From Colwellia psychrerythraea (GTDB lineage Bacteria > Pseudomonadota > Gammaproteobacteria > Enterobacterales > Alteromonadaceae), in assembly GCF_000764225.1 (NCBI RefSeq), contig NZ_JQED01000055.1:434001-498000 (forward strand): a stretch of 64,000 bases of DNA. Reading direction: 5' to 3'. The notes beneath the pieces are model-generated. The model made no database searches and was not told where the DNA came from. It saw nothing but the letters and a program-made list of their open reading frames with translations. The stretch's first letter is position 1. Every line of letters starts with the position of its first letter. Position numbers and translations under genes: made by a program. Shown here piece after piece: positions 34,048-43,892 of this stretch.

Positions 34048-35409
34048 TTAATTATCTTTTAGGTGCTTAAAGTCGATTTCTTCAATGTTATGACCTGCTT
34101 GTGGGTCTAGATACATATCATGGTCAAACTGGTCTTCACTTTTCGCAACAACAAGGCTCACCATGCTATCCCCTGTAACGTTGACTGCAGTACGCGTCAT
34201 ATCCAATAATCTATCAACACCAATAATAAGGGCAATACCTTCAACCGGTAAACCAACTTGCTCTAACACCATGGCTAACATGATTAACCCAACGCCAGGT
34301 ACACCTGCTGTACCTATAGAAGCTAACGTTGCGGTAAGCACAACCGTTAAGTAGTCAGCGAGTGTTAAATCTTGTGTAAATACTTGCGCAATAAAAACAG
34401 TTGCTACCCCTTGCATGATTGCTGTGCCATCCATATTAATGGTGGCACCAAGCGGTACGGTAAATGATGCTATGGAGTTTTTAACCCCCATCTTTTTGGT
34501 TGCTGTTTCTAATGTGACAGGAATAGTGGCATTTGAGCTTGCGGTAGAAAAAGCAAAAATGGCAGCGTCGCGCATTTTCTTTAAAAAGATAAGCGGATTT
34601 AAGCCTGTTAATAGTTTCAAAATGATAGGGTAGGTAACTATTGCGTGAACCACTAAAACAAAGAAAACCACTAAGAAATATTCTATTAAATTTCCAAAGG
34701 TTGTCAGTGATACAGTGGTAAATAATGTCGCTAATAATGCAAATACGCCATAAGGGGCGATATTCATTAAGATAGTGACCAGGCGCATAATTACTTCACT
34801 TAAATCCTCGAATAACAACGCTATACGTTCCCCTGCCTTTCCTGAAAGTGCGATAGCAATACCGAAAAGTAATGCAAAGACGATAACTTGCAGCATATTC
34901 CCTTGTGCGAAGGAGGCGAAAGGATTGGTAGGAAACATTTGGATAATAACTTGTGCTAGAGAAGGTGCTTCTCTTCCAGAGAAGCTACTGCTCGCCACCA
35001 TGTTAACGCCTTCTCCTGGAGAAATAATTAGTGCAACAAAAATAGCGAAGCTAATCGCAATGGCTGTAGTGGCGAGGTATAAAGCGACTGCTTTACCACC
35101 TATGCGGCCAAGTTTACTGGTGTCTTTTAGTGAACATACCCCACAAACTAGGGATACGAAGACTAAGGGCACAACTAGCATACGTAAGCTGGCCATAAAT
35201 ACTTGGCCTATCACTTCTAATATGCCATCTACAAATAAGCCTTTGAGAGAAAGCTCAAATAAATATAGGTTAATTACTTTGTCAGAGCCATTGGGCATAA
35301 GCCACTGCAAAAATGTTCCTAATAAAATACCTGCAACCATACCGATAACTATCCGGCTGGTTAAACTGTTCTTATTAGGAGAAGAAGACGTTGTTTTTTC
35401 AATTGTCAT
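34048..35409 (-). CDS. Dicarboxylate/amino acid:cation symporter (DAACS family)
   Basis: Secondary transporter of the glutamate/dicarboxylate symporter family, 453 residues with about eight membrane segments and two re-entrant hairpins. The first hairpin tip motif appears as STASSNATIPVTLETA, and TM7 carries NMDGTAIMQG, which binds sodium in GltPh-type carriers. The family imports glutamate, aspartate, serine/threonine or C4-dicarboxylates; the motif alone does not decide the substrate. Monocistronic, convergent with sohB. Confidence 0.92.
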   Translation of the reverse strand: MTIEKTTSSSPNKNSLTSRIVIGMVAGILLGTFLQWLMPNGSDKVINLYLFELSLKGLFVDGILEVIGQVFMASLRMLVVPLVFVSLVCGVCSLKDTSKLGRIGGKAVALYLATTAIAISFAIFVALIISPGEGVNMVASSSFSGREAPSLAQVIIQMFPTNPFASFAQGNMLQVIVFALLFGIAIALSGKAGERIALLFEDLSEVIMRLVTILMNIAPYGVFALLATLFTTVSLTTFGNLIEYFLVVFFVLVVHAIVTYPIILKLLTGLNPLIFLKKMRDAAIFAFSTASSNATIPVTLETATKKMGVKNSIASFTVPLGATINMDGTAIMQGVATVFIAQVFTQDLTLADYLTVVLTATLASIGTAGVPGVGLIMLAMVLEQVGLPVEGIALIIGVDRLLDMTRTAVNVTGDSMVSLVVAKSEDQFDHDMYLDPQAGHNIEEIDFKHLKDN

Positions 35410-35674
35410 AGGGTTAATGTTACTTCAGCAAAGGGGTAAGTTAAATTGTGATTATTGTGTCGATATAACACTAATAATTTGAACCGTTAAGGTTAGCAAT
35501 AAATATCAGGATTAAAAACTACTTTATCATGACTATTTTCAAAGTAGCGCCAGTAAAAAATTTTAACTGAATAAATGAAGACAATTTTATTTTTAATAAG
35601 CAGTACCTTTTTGTTATTTATCAGTTAATATGAGTTATTAAGTCTATTTATAAAAAGATACTGGGGATGCTTTA

Positions 35675-37993
35675 ATGCAGTTACTTCGACGTTTAAGTTT
35701 TACTATGTTATTGATGTCAATGATGACACTTGTAGCGTGTGGTGGTGGAGATGGTGATCTTACAGGGGGCGGTGATGGTGAAGGCGGTACGTCAAATACA
35801 GCTACCCTGAGCATTACAAAGTCAGAAGGTGATTTATCAGCTACTAATGATATCACCATTTCTGCATCGCTATTATTAGATAGTAATGGTGCAGCTGTGG
35901 TTGGGAAACTTATTACTTTTACATTGAATGATCCCTCTATAGCCGTTTTTGATCCTGTTGTTGGTACCGCTATTACTGATGCGTCTGGTATAGCGACAAT
36001 AACGGTAAAAGTAACAGATGTTGCTGGTGGCGTTGAAGTCACAGCAACTGTTGGTTCAGACTCAAATAGCGGCTCTGCTTCTATTGGTTTCACCAGCTTG
36101 GGTGATGGTGTGAAAATTGTTGAAGGTGAGCCACAAGCGGCTTCTATTAGATTATTTGCAAGCTCACAACAATTAGCGTCCAGTGGGGCGCAATCTATTG
36201 AGTTATCAGCGATTGCAAAAGATGAGAATAACAACCTGCTTGCAGGGGTTACTATTAACTTTGCTAGTGATTCTGGCGCACTTGGAAAAGTACTTGATGA
36301 AAATGGCGGTAGTTCAAATGTAACAGGACCTGATGGTAAAGTTACTATGGAGTTATCGACTCAAGATGAGCCTAGTAATCGCATAATTAATGTAACCGTA
36401 ACCAGTGGTGCTATTACCGATTCGTTAGAAATAGAGGTTGTTGGCACTACTTTGACGTTAACCGGTTCAAGTTCTTTAGCGATAAATGATGAGACTAACT
36501 ATATTGTTAAGGTACTCGACTCAGATGGTAATGGCGTAGCAAAAACGGATGTCATACTTTCTTTGGCGGGAGAGGGAGCTGGTATTGAACTTCCTTCTCC
36601 TGCTTTGGTAACAACAGACGCAGAAGGACAAGCTCTGTTGCAGGTAACAGGTACTAGTGGTGGTACTAATAGTATTGTTGTTACTGCACTTGGCGCGACT
36701 GCTAGTCAAGATGTTTCAGTGCAAGCAGATTCATTCTTATTTACCAGCTTTACTAATGGTACTGATACAGTAAATCCGTCAAATACTCCGATTGTTCCTG
36801 ATGTTTCTTTAGTACAAACAGCAAATATTACTCTTACGTGGCTGCGGGATAATGCACCTGTACCAGATGGTAAATCTGTTTCCTTTACTACAACTCGCGG
36901 CATTGTAAATGTTAATTCTGCTACTACTGTTGATGGTGAAGTCACTGCTACATTAACGTCAACAGATGCAGGTACAGCGTTAGTTACATTTGTTGGTTCA
37001 GACGTGGTTGATGGTAAAGCTGTGGAATTGACGAATCAACTTGAATTTGAATTTTTTGCCGATACTGCAGCAACAATTAAAGCACAAGCCTCACCTAATT
37101 CGATAGGTCCAAATGAACAAACATCCACTGTTTCAGTCGTTGTAAAAGATGTAAATGGTAACTTAGTTAAAAATAAACGAATCAAATTTGTGTTAGAAGA
37201 TGTAAGTGGCGGGTCAATTTTTCCGGCAACGGCAGTAACCGATAGTAGCGGTTCTGCTTCAACAATTTATACTTCAAATAATACTTCTGCTAAAGATGCG
37301 GTAGCGATAACCGGAGTGGTTGAAGATACCCCTGCAATAACTGATACCGTTAATTTAACTGTTTCTAATCGTGAGCTATTCATTTCATTAGGGACAGGTA
37401 ATGAAATTGAAGAGTTGGGTACTACGGATTATGTTAAAGAATACTCTGTTTTTGTTACCGATGCCGAGTCTAATGCAGTTGATAATGTAGAATTAACCGT
37501 TTCAGCAATACCTGAAAATTATTACAAAGGTCTTTGGGTTCCAACCTATGATGGTTCTGACTTCGTACTTTGGTTGGCTCTAGGTGAAGGTTCAACAAAT
37601 ACTCCTGGTCCAGTTTATCTTCCGAAAACAGCTTGTGCAAATGAAGATGCTAATTTTGATGGTATCTTAGATGAAGGTGAAGATTTTAACGGTGACGGTG
37701 AATTAACACCGGGTAATATCGTATCAATATCAGGCACCCTAGTCACAGATGAAGATGGACGGTCAGTTATTAAAGTAACTTACCCACAAAGTTATGGCCA
37801 TTGGCTTGATGTAAAGCTGATTGTTTCAGGTAAAGTAACCGGTAGTGAAAATTCTACCCAAGCTATTTTTACCTTACCTGTGTCGATTGATGATATAAAT
37901 GTTGAAGATGCTATACCACCAACTCAAGGTATAGGTACTATTGGGCCATTTGGCTTATCAAATGATTGTAGTGATAATATCAGCCAAGACTAG
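35675..37993 (+). CDS. Big-1 (invasin-type) repeat lipoprotein
   Basis: Surface lipoprotein candidate of 772 residues. The signal ends in LVAC (Cys22), followed by a Gly/Asp-rich linker (about 23-42). The rest is a string of roughly five immunoglobulin-like Big-1 units of about 100 residues each. Examples are units beginning near residues 44, 155, 252, 353 and 468, with the recurring pattern of a valine/threonine-rich strand then DxxGxA(T). A distinct C-terminal domain contains a calcium-loop-like segment near residues 656-678 (DANFDGILDEGE, DFNGDGEL). No translocation or catalytic domain is visible, so adhesion or a structural role is inferred. Terminator downstream. Confidence 0.78.
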   Translation: MQLLRRLSFTMLLMSMMTLVACGGGDGDLTGGGDGEGGTSNTATLSITKSEGDLSATNDITISASLLLDSNGAAVVGKLITFTLNDPSIAVFDPVVGTAITDASGIATITVKVTDVAGGVEVTATVGSDSNSGSASIGFTSLGDGVKIVEGEPQAASIRLFASSQQLASSGAQSIELSAIAKDENNNLLAGVTINFASDSGALGKVLDENGGSSNVTGPDGKVTMELSTQDEPSNRIINVTVTSGAITDSLEIEVVGTTLTLTGSSSLAINDETNYIVKVLDSDGNGVAKTDVILSLAGEGAGIELPSPALVTTDAEGQALLQVTGTSGGTNSIVVTALGATASQDVSVQADSFLFTSFTNGTDTVNPSNTPIVPDVSLVQTANITLTWLRDNAPVPDGKSVSFTTTRGIVNVNSATTVDGEVTATLTSTDAGTALVTFVGSDVVDGKAVELTNQLEFEFFADTAATIKAQASPNSIGPNEQTSTVSVVVKDVNGNLVKNKRIKFVLEDVSGGSIFPATAVTDSSGSASTIYTSNNTSAKDAVAITGVVEDTPAITDTVNLTVSNRELFISLGTGNEIEELGTTDYVKEYSVFVTDAESNAVDNVELTVSAIPENYYKGLWVPTYDGSDFVLWLALGEGSTNTPGPVYLPKTACANEDANFDGILDEGEDFNGDGELTPGNIVSISGTLVTDEDGRSVIKVTYPQSYGHWLDVKLIVSGKVTGSENSTQAIFTLPVSIDDINVEDAIPPTQGIGTIGPFGLSNDCSDNISQD

Positions 37994-38027
37994 CTTTAGC
38001 CGCTTAATAAGTAGTTAATTTGAATTG

Positions 38028-38055
38028 AAAAAGGCTCCCTTGTGGAGCCTTTTTT
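38028..38055. terminator. Bidirectional terminator after the Big-1 lipoprotein gene
   Basis: AAAAAGGCTCC and GGAGCCTTTTT form an 11-bp stem with a CTTGT loop and further T residues. It lies between the convergent Big-1 lipoprotein and ureohydrolase genes. Confidence 0.9.
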
Positions 38056-38100
38056 ATCTGAGCGCTACTGAGGTATATTGCAGTAACTAATCGTAATGAA

Positions 38101-39207
38101 TTACTTCGCCATTTCTTTAAGTAAAAATGCTGAAATCTCAGCACTCACTTTTAAGGTTTTTTCTTGTCCTGCAATCCCTTGACCACAGCTATCAGTAAAG
38201 GGTGCTATCTCCATCATATCTGCGCCAGTAATGGGGTACTTAGCAGCTAGTGCTCGTAATATGTCCATAGCATTTTCTGGCATTAAACCATCTGGCTCAG
38301 GAGTGCCTGTAGCACTAGCGAAGCTATCATCAATAGCATCAATATCAAAACTTACATACAGTTCATCTATATTTTCATCATTGAGCTGAGCAAGAATATT
38401 GTCTATCGTCTGCTTAATACCCTGAGACTTAATATCTTTGGCCCAATGTTGCTTCACGCCAAAAGTCTCTTCCCAATGGCTTTGAGGTCTGCCGCTTGAA
38501 CGAATACCAATTTGGATAAGGTGATGCTTTTCATGTAAATCATCTAAAATATGGGTACACCAAGAGCCAAAACATAAGTCGATACCTAAACGTTCCACTA
38601 ATAAATCTGTATGCGCATCAAAGTGAATTATTGCAGCACGTTTGCCTTGTTGCTTTTTAGCCTGAAGGTAAGCTTTAGTTAACGGGTAACTCACACTGTG
38701 ATCACCGCCGATCCCGAAAATACCTTTTTCTGGGAATTCAGCATAAAAATCATGCAAGACATCTTCAGTAATACTCAAAGGACTAATAGGGTATTGGCTA
38801 TGTTCGTCTTGATATAAGGCTTTTTTACAGTTTGCCAGAGTCGCTTCATTTAAATACTTATCAGATAATAAATGTGGGATGACCCTTACATCACCTAAAT
38901 CAAATGCGGTTAATTCTGGATAGCTGGTAAGTAAAGTTGAGCGTAAAAATAAAGGCCCCCAATTTGCACCACGTAATATCCCACCACCACAATCTGATGC
39001 TATCCCTAAAATAACGGCTTTAGACGCTTCTGGTAGTTGATTTAATGATGATTTCCATAAATCTTCAACACCGACCGCTTGTCCAAAAATAGTTTGGTGT
39101 AACTGCTCTTTACGCTCTTTCGCTGTATTTACGGTAAATACGCCATTACCAGGGGGACACAAACAATTGCTGAGTTTGTTATAAAATGTTGATGTAATTG
39201 CTGTCAT
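38101..39207 (-). CDS. Arginase/agmatinase family ureohydrolase
   Basis: Manganese-dependent ureohydrolase of 368 residues. Metal-binding motifs are GIGGDHSVSYP, HFDAHTDL and SFDIDAIDDS, in the order found in arginase, agmatinase and formimidoylglutamase. The N-terminal ~60 residues are longer than in typical agmatinases. Which guanidino compound is hydrolysed cannot be told from the motifs, and no histidine- or polyamine-pathway genes are adjacent. Monocistronic. Confidence 0.88.
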   Translation of the reverse strand: MTAITSTFYNKLSNCLCPPGNGVFTVNTAKERKEQLHQTIFGQAVGVEDLWKSSLNQLPEASKAVILGIASDCGGGILRGANWGPLFLRSTLLTSYPELTAFDLGDVRVIPHLLSDKYLNEATLANCKKALYQDEHSQYPISPLSITEDVLHDFYAEFPEKGIFGIGGDHSVSYPLTKAYLQAKKQQGKRAAIIHFDAHTDLLVERLGIDLCFGSWCTHILDDLHEKHHLIQIGIRSSGRPQSHWEETFGVKQHWAKDIKSQGIKQTIDNILAQLNDENIDELYVSFDIDAIDDSFASATGTPEPDGLMPENAMDILRALAAKYPITGADMMEIAPFTDSCGQGIAGQEKTLKVSAEISAFLLKEMAK

Positions 39208-39624
39208 TTAAAGTCTCTATTTGGTTATTTATATGAGTTATCTATTGAGGAAGCAGGCCCCTATACTTTCACTATTTAAATATTTTTAACATTATGCTCT
39301 TATGTTTTATCGAAAAGTCGATTATGATTGCCGCTAAATGTAGGCAAAATGTGACTAAGCGCACAATGATATTCATTAATGCCCATTATAGCTAAAACCA
39401 GTAACTGGGTGAATAGCATTCACTGCCAAGAAAAATAATTACTTGTCAGTTTGCATATTTATCGATATACCTATAAATAGTTATGCAAAGAATAAATTTA
39501 AATAAAGTATTTTTTTTATCGCTAGCAAGGTCATAACAAGTACGCTCGCACTTTTGTGATTGAATTAGCGTTTGAATAAAAAGGCAAAAAATAATTTGTC
39601 TTTCTCGAAGGATTAGAAATTTTT
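39208..39624. other. Intergenic region before topA
   Basis: A 417-bp AT-rich spacer between divergent ureohydrolase and topA genes, which must hold both promoters. No convincing open frame, terminator or regulator site was seen. A GAAGGA-like ribosome binding site precedes topA. Confidence 0.4.
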
Positions 39625-42339
39625 ATGGCAAAATCACTAGTTATTGTCGAATCGCCAGCCAAAGCGAAAACAATTAATAAATATCTAGGTAAAGACTTTA
39701 TTGTAAAGTCGAGTGTTGGTCATGTACGTGACCTTCCGCACAGTAGCACGGGTAAAAAAGTTGCTGCTAAGTCTCCAGCGGAAGTGCGTAAAATGGCACC
39801 TGAAGCAAAAGCTAAATACAAAGCCAAGCGTGATAAGCAAGCGTTGGTTAATCGTATGGGTATAGATCCAGATAAAAACTGGGCTGCCAATTATCAAATA
39901 TTGCCAGGTAAAGAAAAAGTTGTTGCCGAACTTAAAAAATTAGCGGATAAAGCAGATATTGTTTATCTCGCAACCGATTTGGATCGCGAGGGAGAGGCGA
40001 TTGCATGGCATTTAAAAGAAATTATTGGTGGGGAAGATGAGAAGTTCCGCCGTGTTGTTTTCAATGAAATAACTGAAACGTCAATTCAACAGGCATTTTC
40101 TACGCCGGGAGAGTTGAGTATGCCCGGTGTTAATGCTCAGCAAGCAAGACGTTTTCTTGATCGTGTGGTTGGCTTTATGGTCAGCCCACTGTTATGGAAA
40201 AAAGTTGCACGTGGTCTTTCTGCCGGACGAGTGCAATCTGTTGCAGTAAAATTAGTTGTGGAAAAAGAGCGTGAAATCAAAGCATTTGATCCACAAGAGT
40301 TTTGGGAGATTTCAGTCGATACCCATGCCTCGACAGGTGAGTTACTAACCCTTGATGTTACCCATGAAAATGGAAAAACGTTTAAGCCAACTGATGAAAA
40401 GCAGACCAATGCAGCGTTAGCAATATTAAAACCCGCTGATTACACTGTTAGTAAACGGGAGGATAGACCATCAAAAAGTACTCCGTCTGCACCGTTTATT
40501 ACCTCTACACTACAGCAAGCTGCCAGTACTAAACTGGGATATGGTGTCAAACGCACTATGGGCTTAGCACAACGCTTATATGAAGCCGGTCATATTACTT
40601 ATATGCGTACCGATTCAACAAATTTAAGTAAAGATGCGGTCGAAATGTGTCGTAATTACATTAGCGATAGTTTTGGGGATAATTACCTACCTGAAAACGC
40701 AAAAACGTATGGCTCGAAAGCTGGAGCACAAGAGGCTCATGAAGCAATACGTCCATCAAATGTCAAGCTTGAAGCTGCATTCCTTGAAGGTATTGAAGCT
40801 GATGCTAAAAAGCTATATGAGCTGATTTGGCGCCAGTTTGTTGCCTGTCAAATGACTGCTGCACGTTATACCGTTAGTACGTTAACTATTAGTGCTGCTA
40901 GCTTTGATTTAAAAGCTAAGGGACGTGTAATGCAGTTTGATGGTTGGACAAGGGTGCACCCTCAGCTGAGTAAAGGTGATGATAAACATTTACCTGATTT
41001 ACAAGTAGGCGAATCACTAACGTTAGATAAAATTGATCCAAGTCAGCACTTTACTAAACCACCTGCACGTTTTGGTGAAGCATCGTTAGTTAAAGAGTTA
41101 GAAAAGCGTTCAATAGGTCGACCTTCAACGTATGCATCAATTATTTCTACCATTCAAGATCGTGGTTATGTTCGTTTAGACAAAAAACGTTTTTATGCTG
41201 AAAAAATGGGTGAAATTGTTACTAACAGTTTATCTGGCAGTTTTGAAAAGTTAATGAGCTACGAGTTTACCTCGAATATGGAGCAAGAACTTGATGAAAT
41301 AGCTGGCGGTAGTGCTGATTGGAAGAGTGTTTTAGACGAATTTTATAAAAACTTTACCAAGCAATTATCTAAAGCTGACCAACCATCTGAAGACGGTGGT
41401 ATGCAAAACAATGAGCCTGTACTCACTGATATTGATTGTCCTACCTGTAATCGTAAGATGGGGATTCGTACGGCTCAAACGGGTGTGTTTTTAGGCTGCT
41501 CTGGTTATGCTTTACCACCGAAAGAGCGCTGTACAACAACCATGAACTTAACCGCTGGTGAAGAAGCGGTAAGTATTTTAGCTGAAGATGCTGAAACTGA
41601 AGCACTGATGGCAATGCATCGTTGTAATAAATGTGGTACTGCAATGGACAGTTACCTTATTGATGAAACACGTAAATTACATGTTTGTGGTAATAACCCT
41701 GTATGTGATGGCATTGAAGTTGAGAAAGGCGAGTTTAAAATTAAGGGATACGATGGTCCTATTCTAGAATGTGACCGCTGTGAATCGCCTATGGAATTGA
41801 AATCAGGCCGTTTTGGTAAGTATTTCGATTGTACTAATGAGGAATGTAAAAATACTCGTAAGTTACTCGCCAGTGGTGAAGCTGCGCCGCCAAAAGAAGA
41901 TCCGGTGCAATTGCCTGAACTTGAATGTGAAAAATCCGAAGCCCACTTTGTCCTTCGTGATGGTGCTGCAGGTATCTTTTTAGCGGCACATACTTTTCCA
42001 CGTTCGAGAGAAACGCGAGCACCTAAGGTAGCTGAGTTACAACGATTTAGAGATCGTATTTCAGAAAAATTCTATTACTTAGCTGATGCTCCTGCAGAAG
42101 ATAATGAAGGAAACTTATCTGTAGTACGTTATAGCCGGAAAACCAAAGAGCAGTACGTAATGACCGAGATCGCTACTGAAGACGGTAAACCAAAAGCAAC
42201 AGGTTGGACTGCGAAATACATTGATGGTAAATGGGTTGAAGATATTCCCAAGAAAAAGGTAGCAAAAAAGAAAGTCGCTAAAAAAACTACCACAAAGAAA
42301 TCCGCAGCAAAGAAAAAGACCAAAACATCAACTGAGTAA
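39625..42339 (+). CDS. topA: DNA topoisomerase I
   Basis: Type IA topoisomerase that relaxes negative supercoils, 904 residues. The TOPRIM domain opens the protein (LVIVESPAKAKTINKYLG, with DLDREGEAIAWHL). The active-site Tyr is Tyr326 in YMRTDSTNLS. Three C-terminal four-cysteine zinc ribbons follow (starting CPTC, CNKC and CDRC), then a further ribbon-like region and a Lys-rich tail (PKKKVAKKKVAKK). The length and layout match E. coli TopA. The nearby sohB and cysB reflect a loose version of the enterobacterial sohB-topA-cysB neighbourhood. Confidence 0.98.
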   Translation: MAKSLVIVESPAKAKTINKYLGKDFIVKSSVGHVRDLPHSSTGKKVAAKSPAEVRKMAPEAKAKYKAKRDKQALVNRMGIDPDKNWAANYQILPGKEKVVAELKKLADKADIVYLATDLDREGEAIAWHLKEIIGGEDEKFRRVVFNEITETSIQQAFSTPGELSMPGVNAQQARRFLDRVVGFMVSPLLWKKVARGLSAGRVQSVAVKLVVEKEREIKAFDPQEFWEISVDTHASTGELLTLDVTHENGKTFKPTDEKQTNAALAILKPADYTVSKREDRPSKSTPSAPFITSTLQQAASTKLGYGVKRTMGLAQRLYEAGHITYMRTDSTNLSKDAVEMCRNYISDSFGDNYLPENAKTYGSKAGAQEAHEAIRPSNVKLEAAFLEGIEADAKKLYELIWRQFVACQMTAARYTVSTLTISAASFDLKAKGRVMQFDGWTRVHPQLSKGDDKHLPDLQVGESLTLDKIDPSQHFTKPPARFGEASLVKELEKRSIGRPSTYASIISTIQDRGYVRLDKKRFYAEKMGEIVTNSLSGSFEKLMSYEFTSNMEQELDEIAGGSADWKSVLDEFYKNFTKQLSKADQPSEDGGMQNNEPVLTDIDCPTCNRKMGIRTAQTGVFLGCSGYALPPKERCTTTMNLTAGEEAVSILAEDAETEALMAMHRCNKCGTAMDSYLIDETRKLHVCGNNPVCDGIEVEKGEFKIKGYDGPILECDRCESPMELKSGRFGKYFDCTNEECKNTRKLLASGEAAPPKEDPVQLPELECEKSEAHFVLRDGAAGIFLAAHTFPRSRETRAPKVAELQRFRDRISEKFYYLADAPAEDNEGNLSVVRYSRKTKEQYVMTEIATEDGKPKATGWTAKYIDGKWVEDIPKKKVAKKKVAKKTTTKKSAAKKKTKTSTE

Positions 42340-42360
42340 AGTGATGTTTTGTTGAAAATA

Positions 42361-42390
42361 AAAATAGATACCCAAGGGTATCTATTTTTT
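42361..42390. terminator. Bidirectional terminator after topA
   Basis: AAAATAGATACCC and GGGTATCTATTTT form a 13-bp stem around AA, followed by further T residues on the plus strand and A-rich sequence on the other side. It separates convergent topA and the uncharacterised gene at 42429. Confidence 0.88.
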
Positions 42391-42428
42391 TGTCTATCTT
42401 ATATTCAGCTTAGACTTTATCAGCCCTT

Positions 42429-42797
42429 TTAATCTAAACCCTCTAGCTCATCTAATACTTTTCTTGCTTGGGCTAAAGTACAGTCAGTATGGGCCATTAA
42501 GGCGGCAATAGTTACATTCTCGATGCGAAGTGCTAAGGCTAACAGGTTATCATGACTTAAATGTTGATATTCTTTTTTCAGTAACTTAGCAAGCCAGATC
42601 CAGCTTTGTTCATTTTCTTGTTCTATAAAGCCAATGATAGCTTGCAGCTGAGAGAAATTGGCTTTTAACTGCCAATTTCTAGAGCGTCCAATTCGACTCA
42701 ACTCACATCCTAAATGTCTGATATGTGCTTTTAAAAGGTATGCCTTCACAGTACGACGAAGAAAAGAGGGCAAATTAATTGTATTGATTGTTTCCAC
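42429..42797 (-). CDS. Uncharacterised protein, possible ribosome-recycling-factor-like family
   Basis: Protein of 122 residues. It has no signal peptide or membrane segment. The basic segment CELSRIGRSRNWQLKANF (about 30-48) and the C-terminal helical part (TLAQARKVLDELEGLD) recall a family labelled ribosome recycling factor family in Vibrio and Alteromonas genomes. That is memory-based recognition and should be treated as tentative. It is cotranscribable with the upstream coiled-coil protein gene, which ends 48 bp before it. Function unknown. Confidence 0.6.
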   Translation of the reverse strand: METINTINLPSFLRRTVKAYLLKAHIRHLGCELSRIGRSRNWQLKANFSQLQAIIGFIEQENEQSWIWLAKLLKKEYQHLSHDNLLALALRIENVTIAALMAHTDCTLAQARKVLDELEGLD

Positions 42798-42845
42798 AAG
42801 GTTATAACCTTAAACGGTTAACAATGAACTGCTTTGCAGAAGTAC

Positions 42846-43616
42846 TTACCATTTTTTCTTTGGTTGAAATAATAAATCTAATTCATTCTCTTCGCTCTTA
42901 GCTTTCTTCGCTGCATCTTTGGCATTGGTATGCTTTAATGCATCAGTAATTTCTGCTAATTGTTTTGAAATATCAGCTTGCCTCGTTGCAACATACTCAT
43001 TCTTAACGGTGCTGCTGGCTAAACTTTGTAAGGCTTTCTCAAAATATTGTCGAGCAGAGCCAAGCATTTCTTTATTAAAAGCTTGAGTACCGCGTTTAAC
43101 TAAGCTTTCGATATTAATTTTTAATTGCATGGTCGCTAATCGTTGATCTTCTGCAGTAAAACTTTGTGCGTCAAGAGCGCCTTTATTTTGTTCTGATTTC
43201 AGTACGACACGTAATTTCTTAATGCATTGCAAAATGCCAACAAGCTGTTGTTCATTATCAGGTAAAGTAAAGTTTTCATCAACTGAAGCTTGGTTCTCAG
43301 CAAGGTCTTCCGAGGCTTTTAAGCGAGATTGTAATTCTTGAACTCTTTTTTTGATCCCTTTAACTTCAGGCATAAGTTCTTGCATAGCTTTAGCTGCATT
43401 TAAGCTACGAAGGTTTAATATTTTAACGATATTTGGGTTATTGGGTAAATTTGATAAGTTGAAAATTAGGTCTTCGCTTTCATCAATAACTGCTTTTTGT
43501 TTTGCGACTTTAATGCGCTTTTCGGCTTCTAATTTTTCTTTATGTTGTTGAATGGAACTCACCACAACTACAAATACAATTAACGCAACAATTAAGCCAA
43601 TAATAATAGCAATCAT
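42846..43616 (-). CDS. Membrane-anchored coiled-coil protein, unknown function
   Basis: Protein of 256 residues. The N-terminus is a single membrane helix (about residues 2-22), followed by a charged region with long predicted helices (about 25-130 and 150-235), largely coiled-coil-like. The tail is rich in Lys, Glu and Asp and ends in FQPKKKW. I do not recognise the family. It is cotranscribed with the smaller uncharacterised protein downstream and lies between topA and cysB, with cysB divergent. Confidence 0.75.
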   Translation of the reverse strand: MIAIIIGLIVALIVFVVVVSSIQQHKEKLEAEKRIKVAKQKAVIDESEDLIFNLSNLPNNPNIVKILNLRSLNAAKAMQELMPEVKGIKKRVQELQSRLKASEDLAENQASVDENFTLPDNEQQLVGILQCIKKLRVVLKSEQNKGALDAQSFTAEDQRLATMQLKINIESLVKRGTQAFNKEMLGSARQYFEKALQSLASSTVKNEYVATRQADISKQLAEITDALKHTNAKDAAKKAKSEENELDLLFQPKKKW

Positions 43617-43892
43617 CTAAGGTTCTCTTGAATAAATAAACTACTAGGCAGTCTACAAAAAATGTTTTGTTTAGCATAGGACTAGTTGTGTATTTCACAT
43701 AAAAATGACATGTAAATGTTGTTTAAAACTCGAGTATAACTAAGTAACGAATAATCTTTAGCGGATTTTGAGGAAGTGGAGAATTTTATTTACAGAAACT
43801 AAAAAATATAATGGAATAAATTTCGGTTTAAGTATATTATTTTATTATAAGAACGTTAAAAACCACGCATTTTAATGCTAATGAGTATGTAT

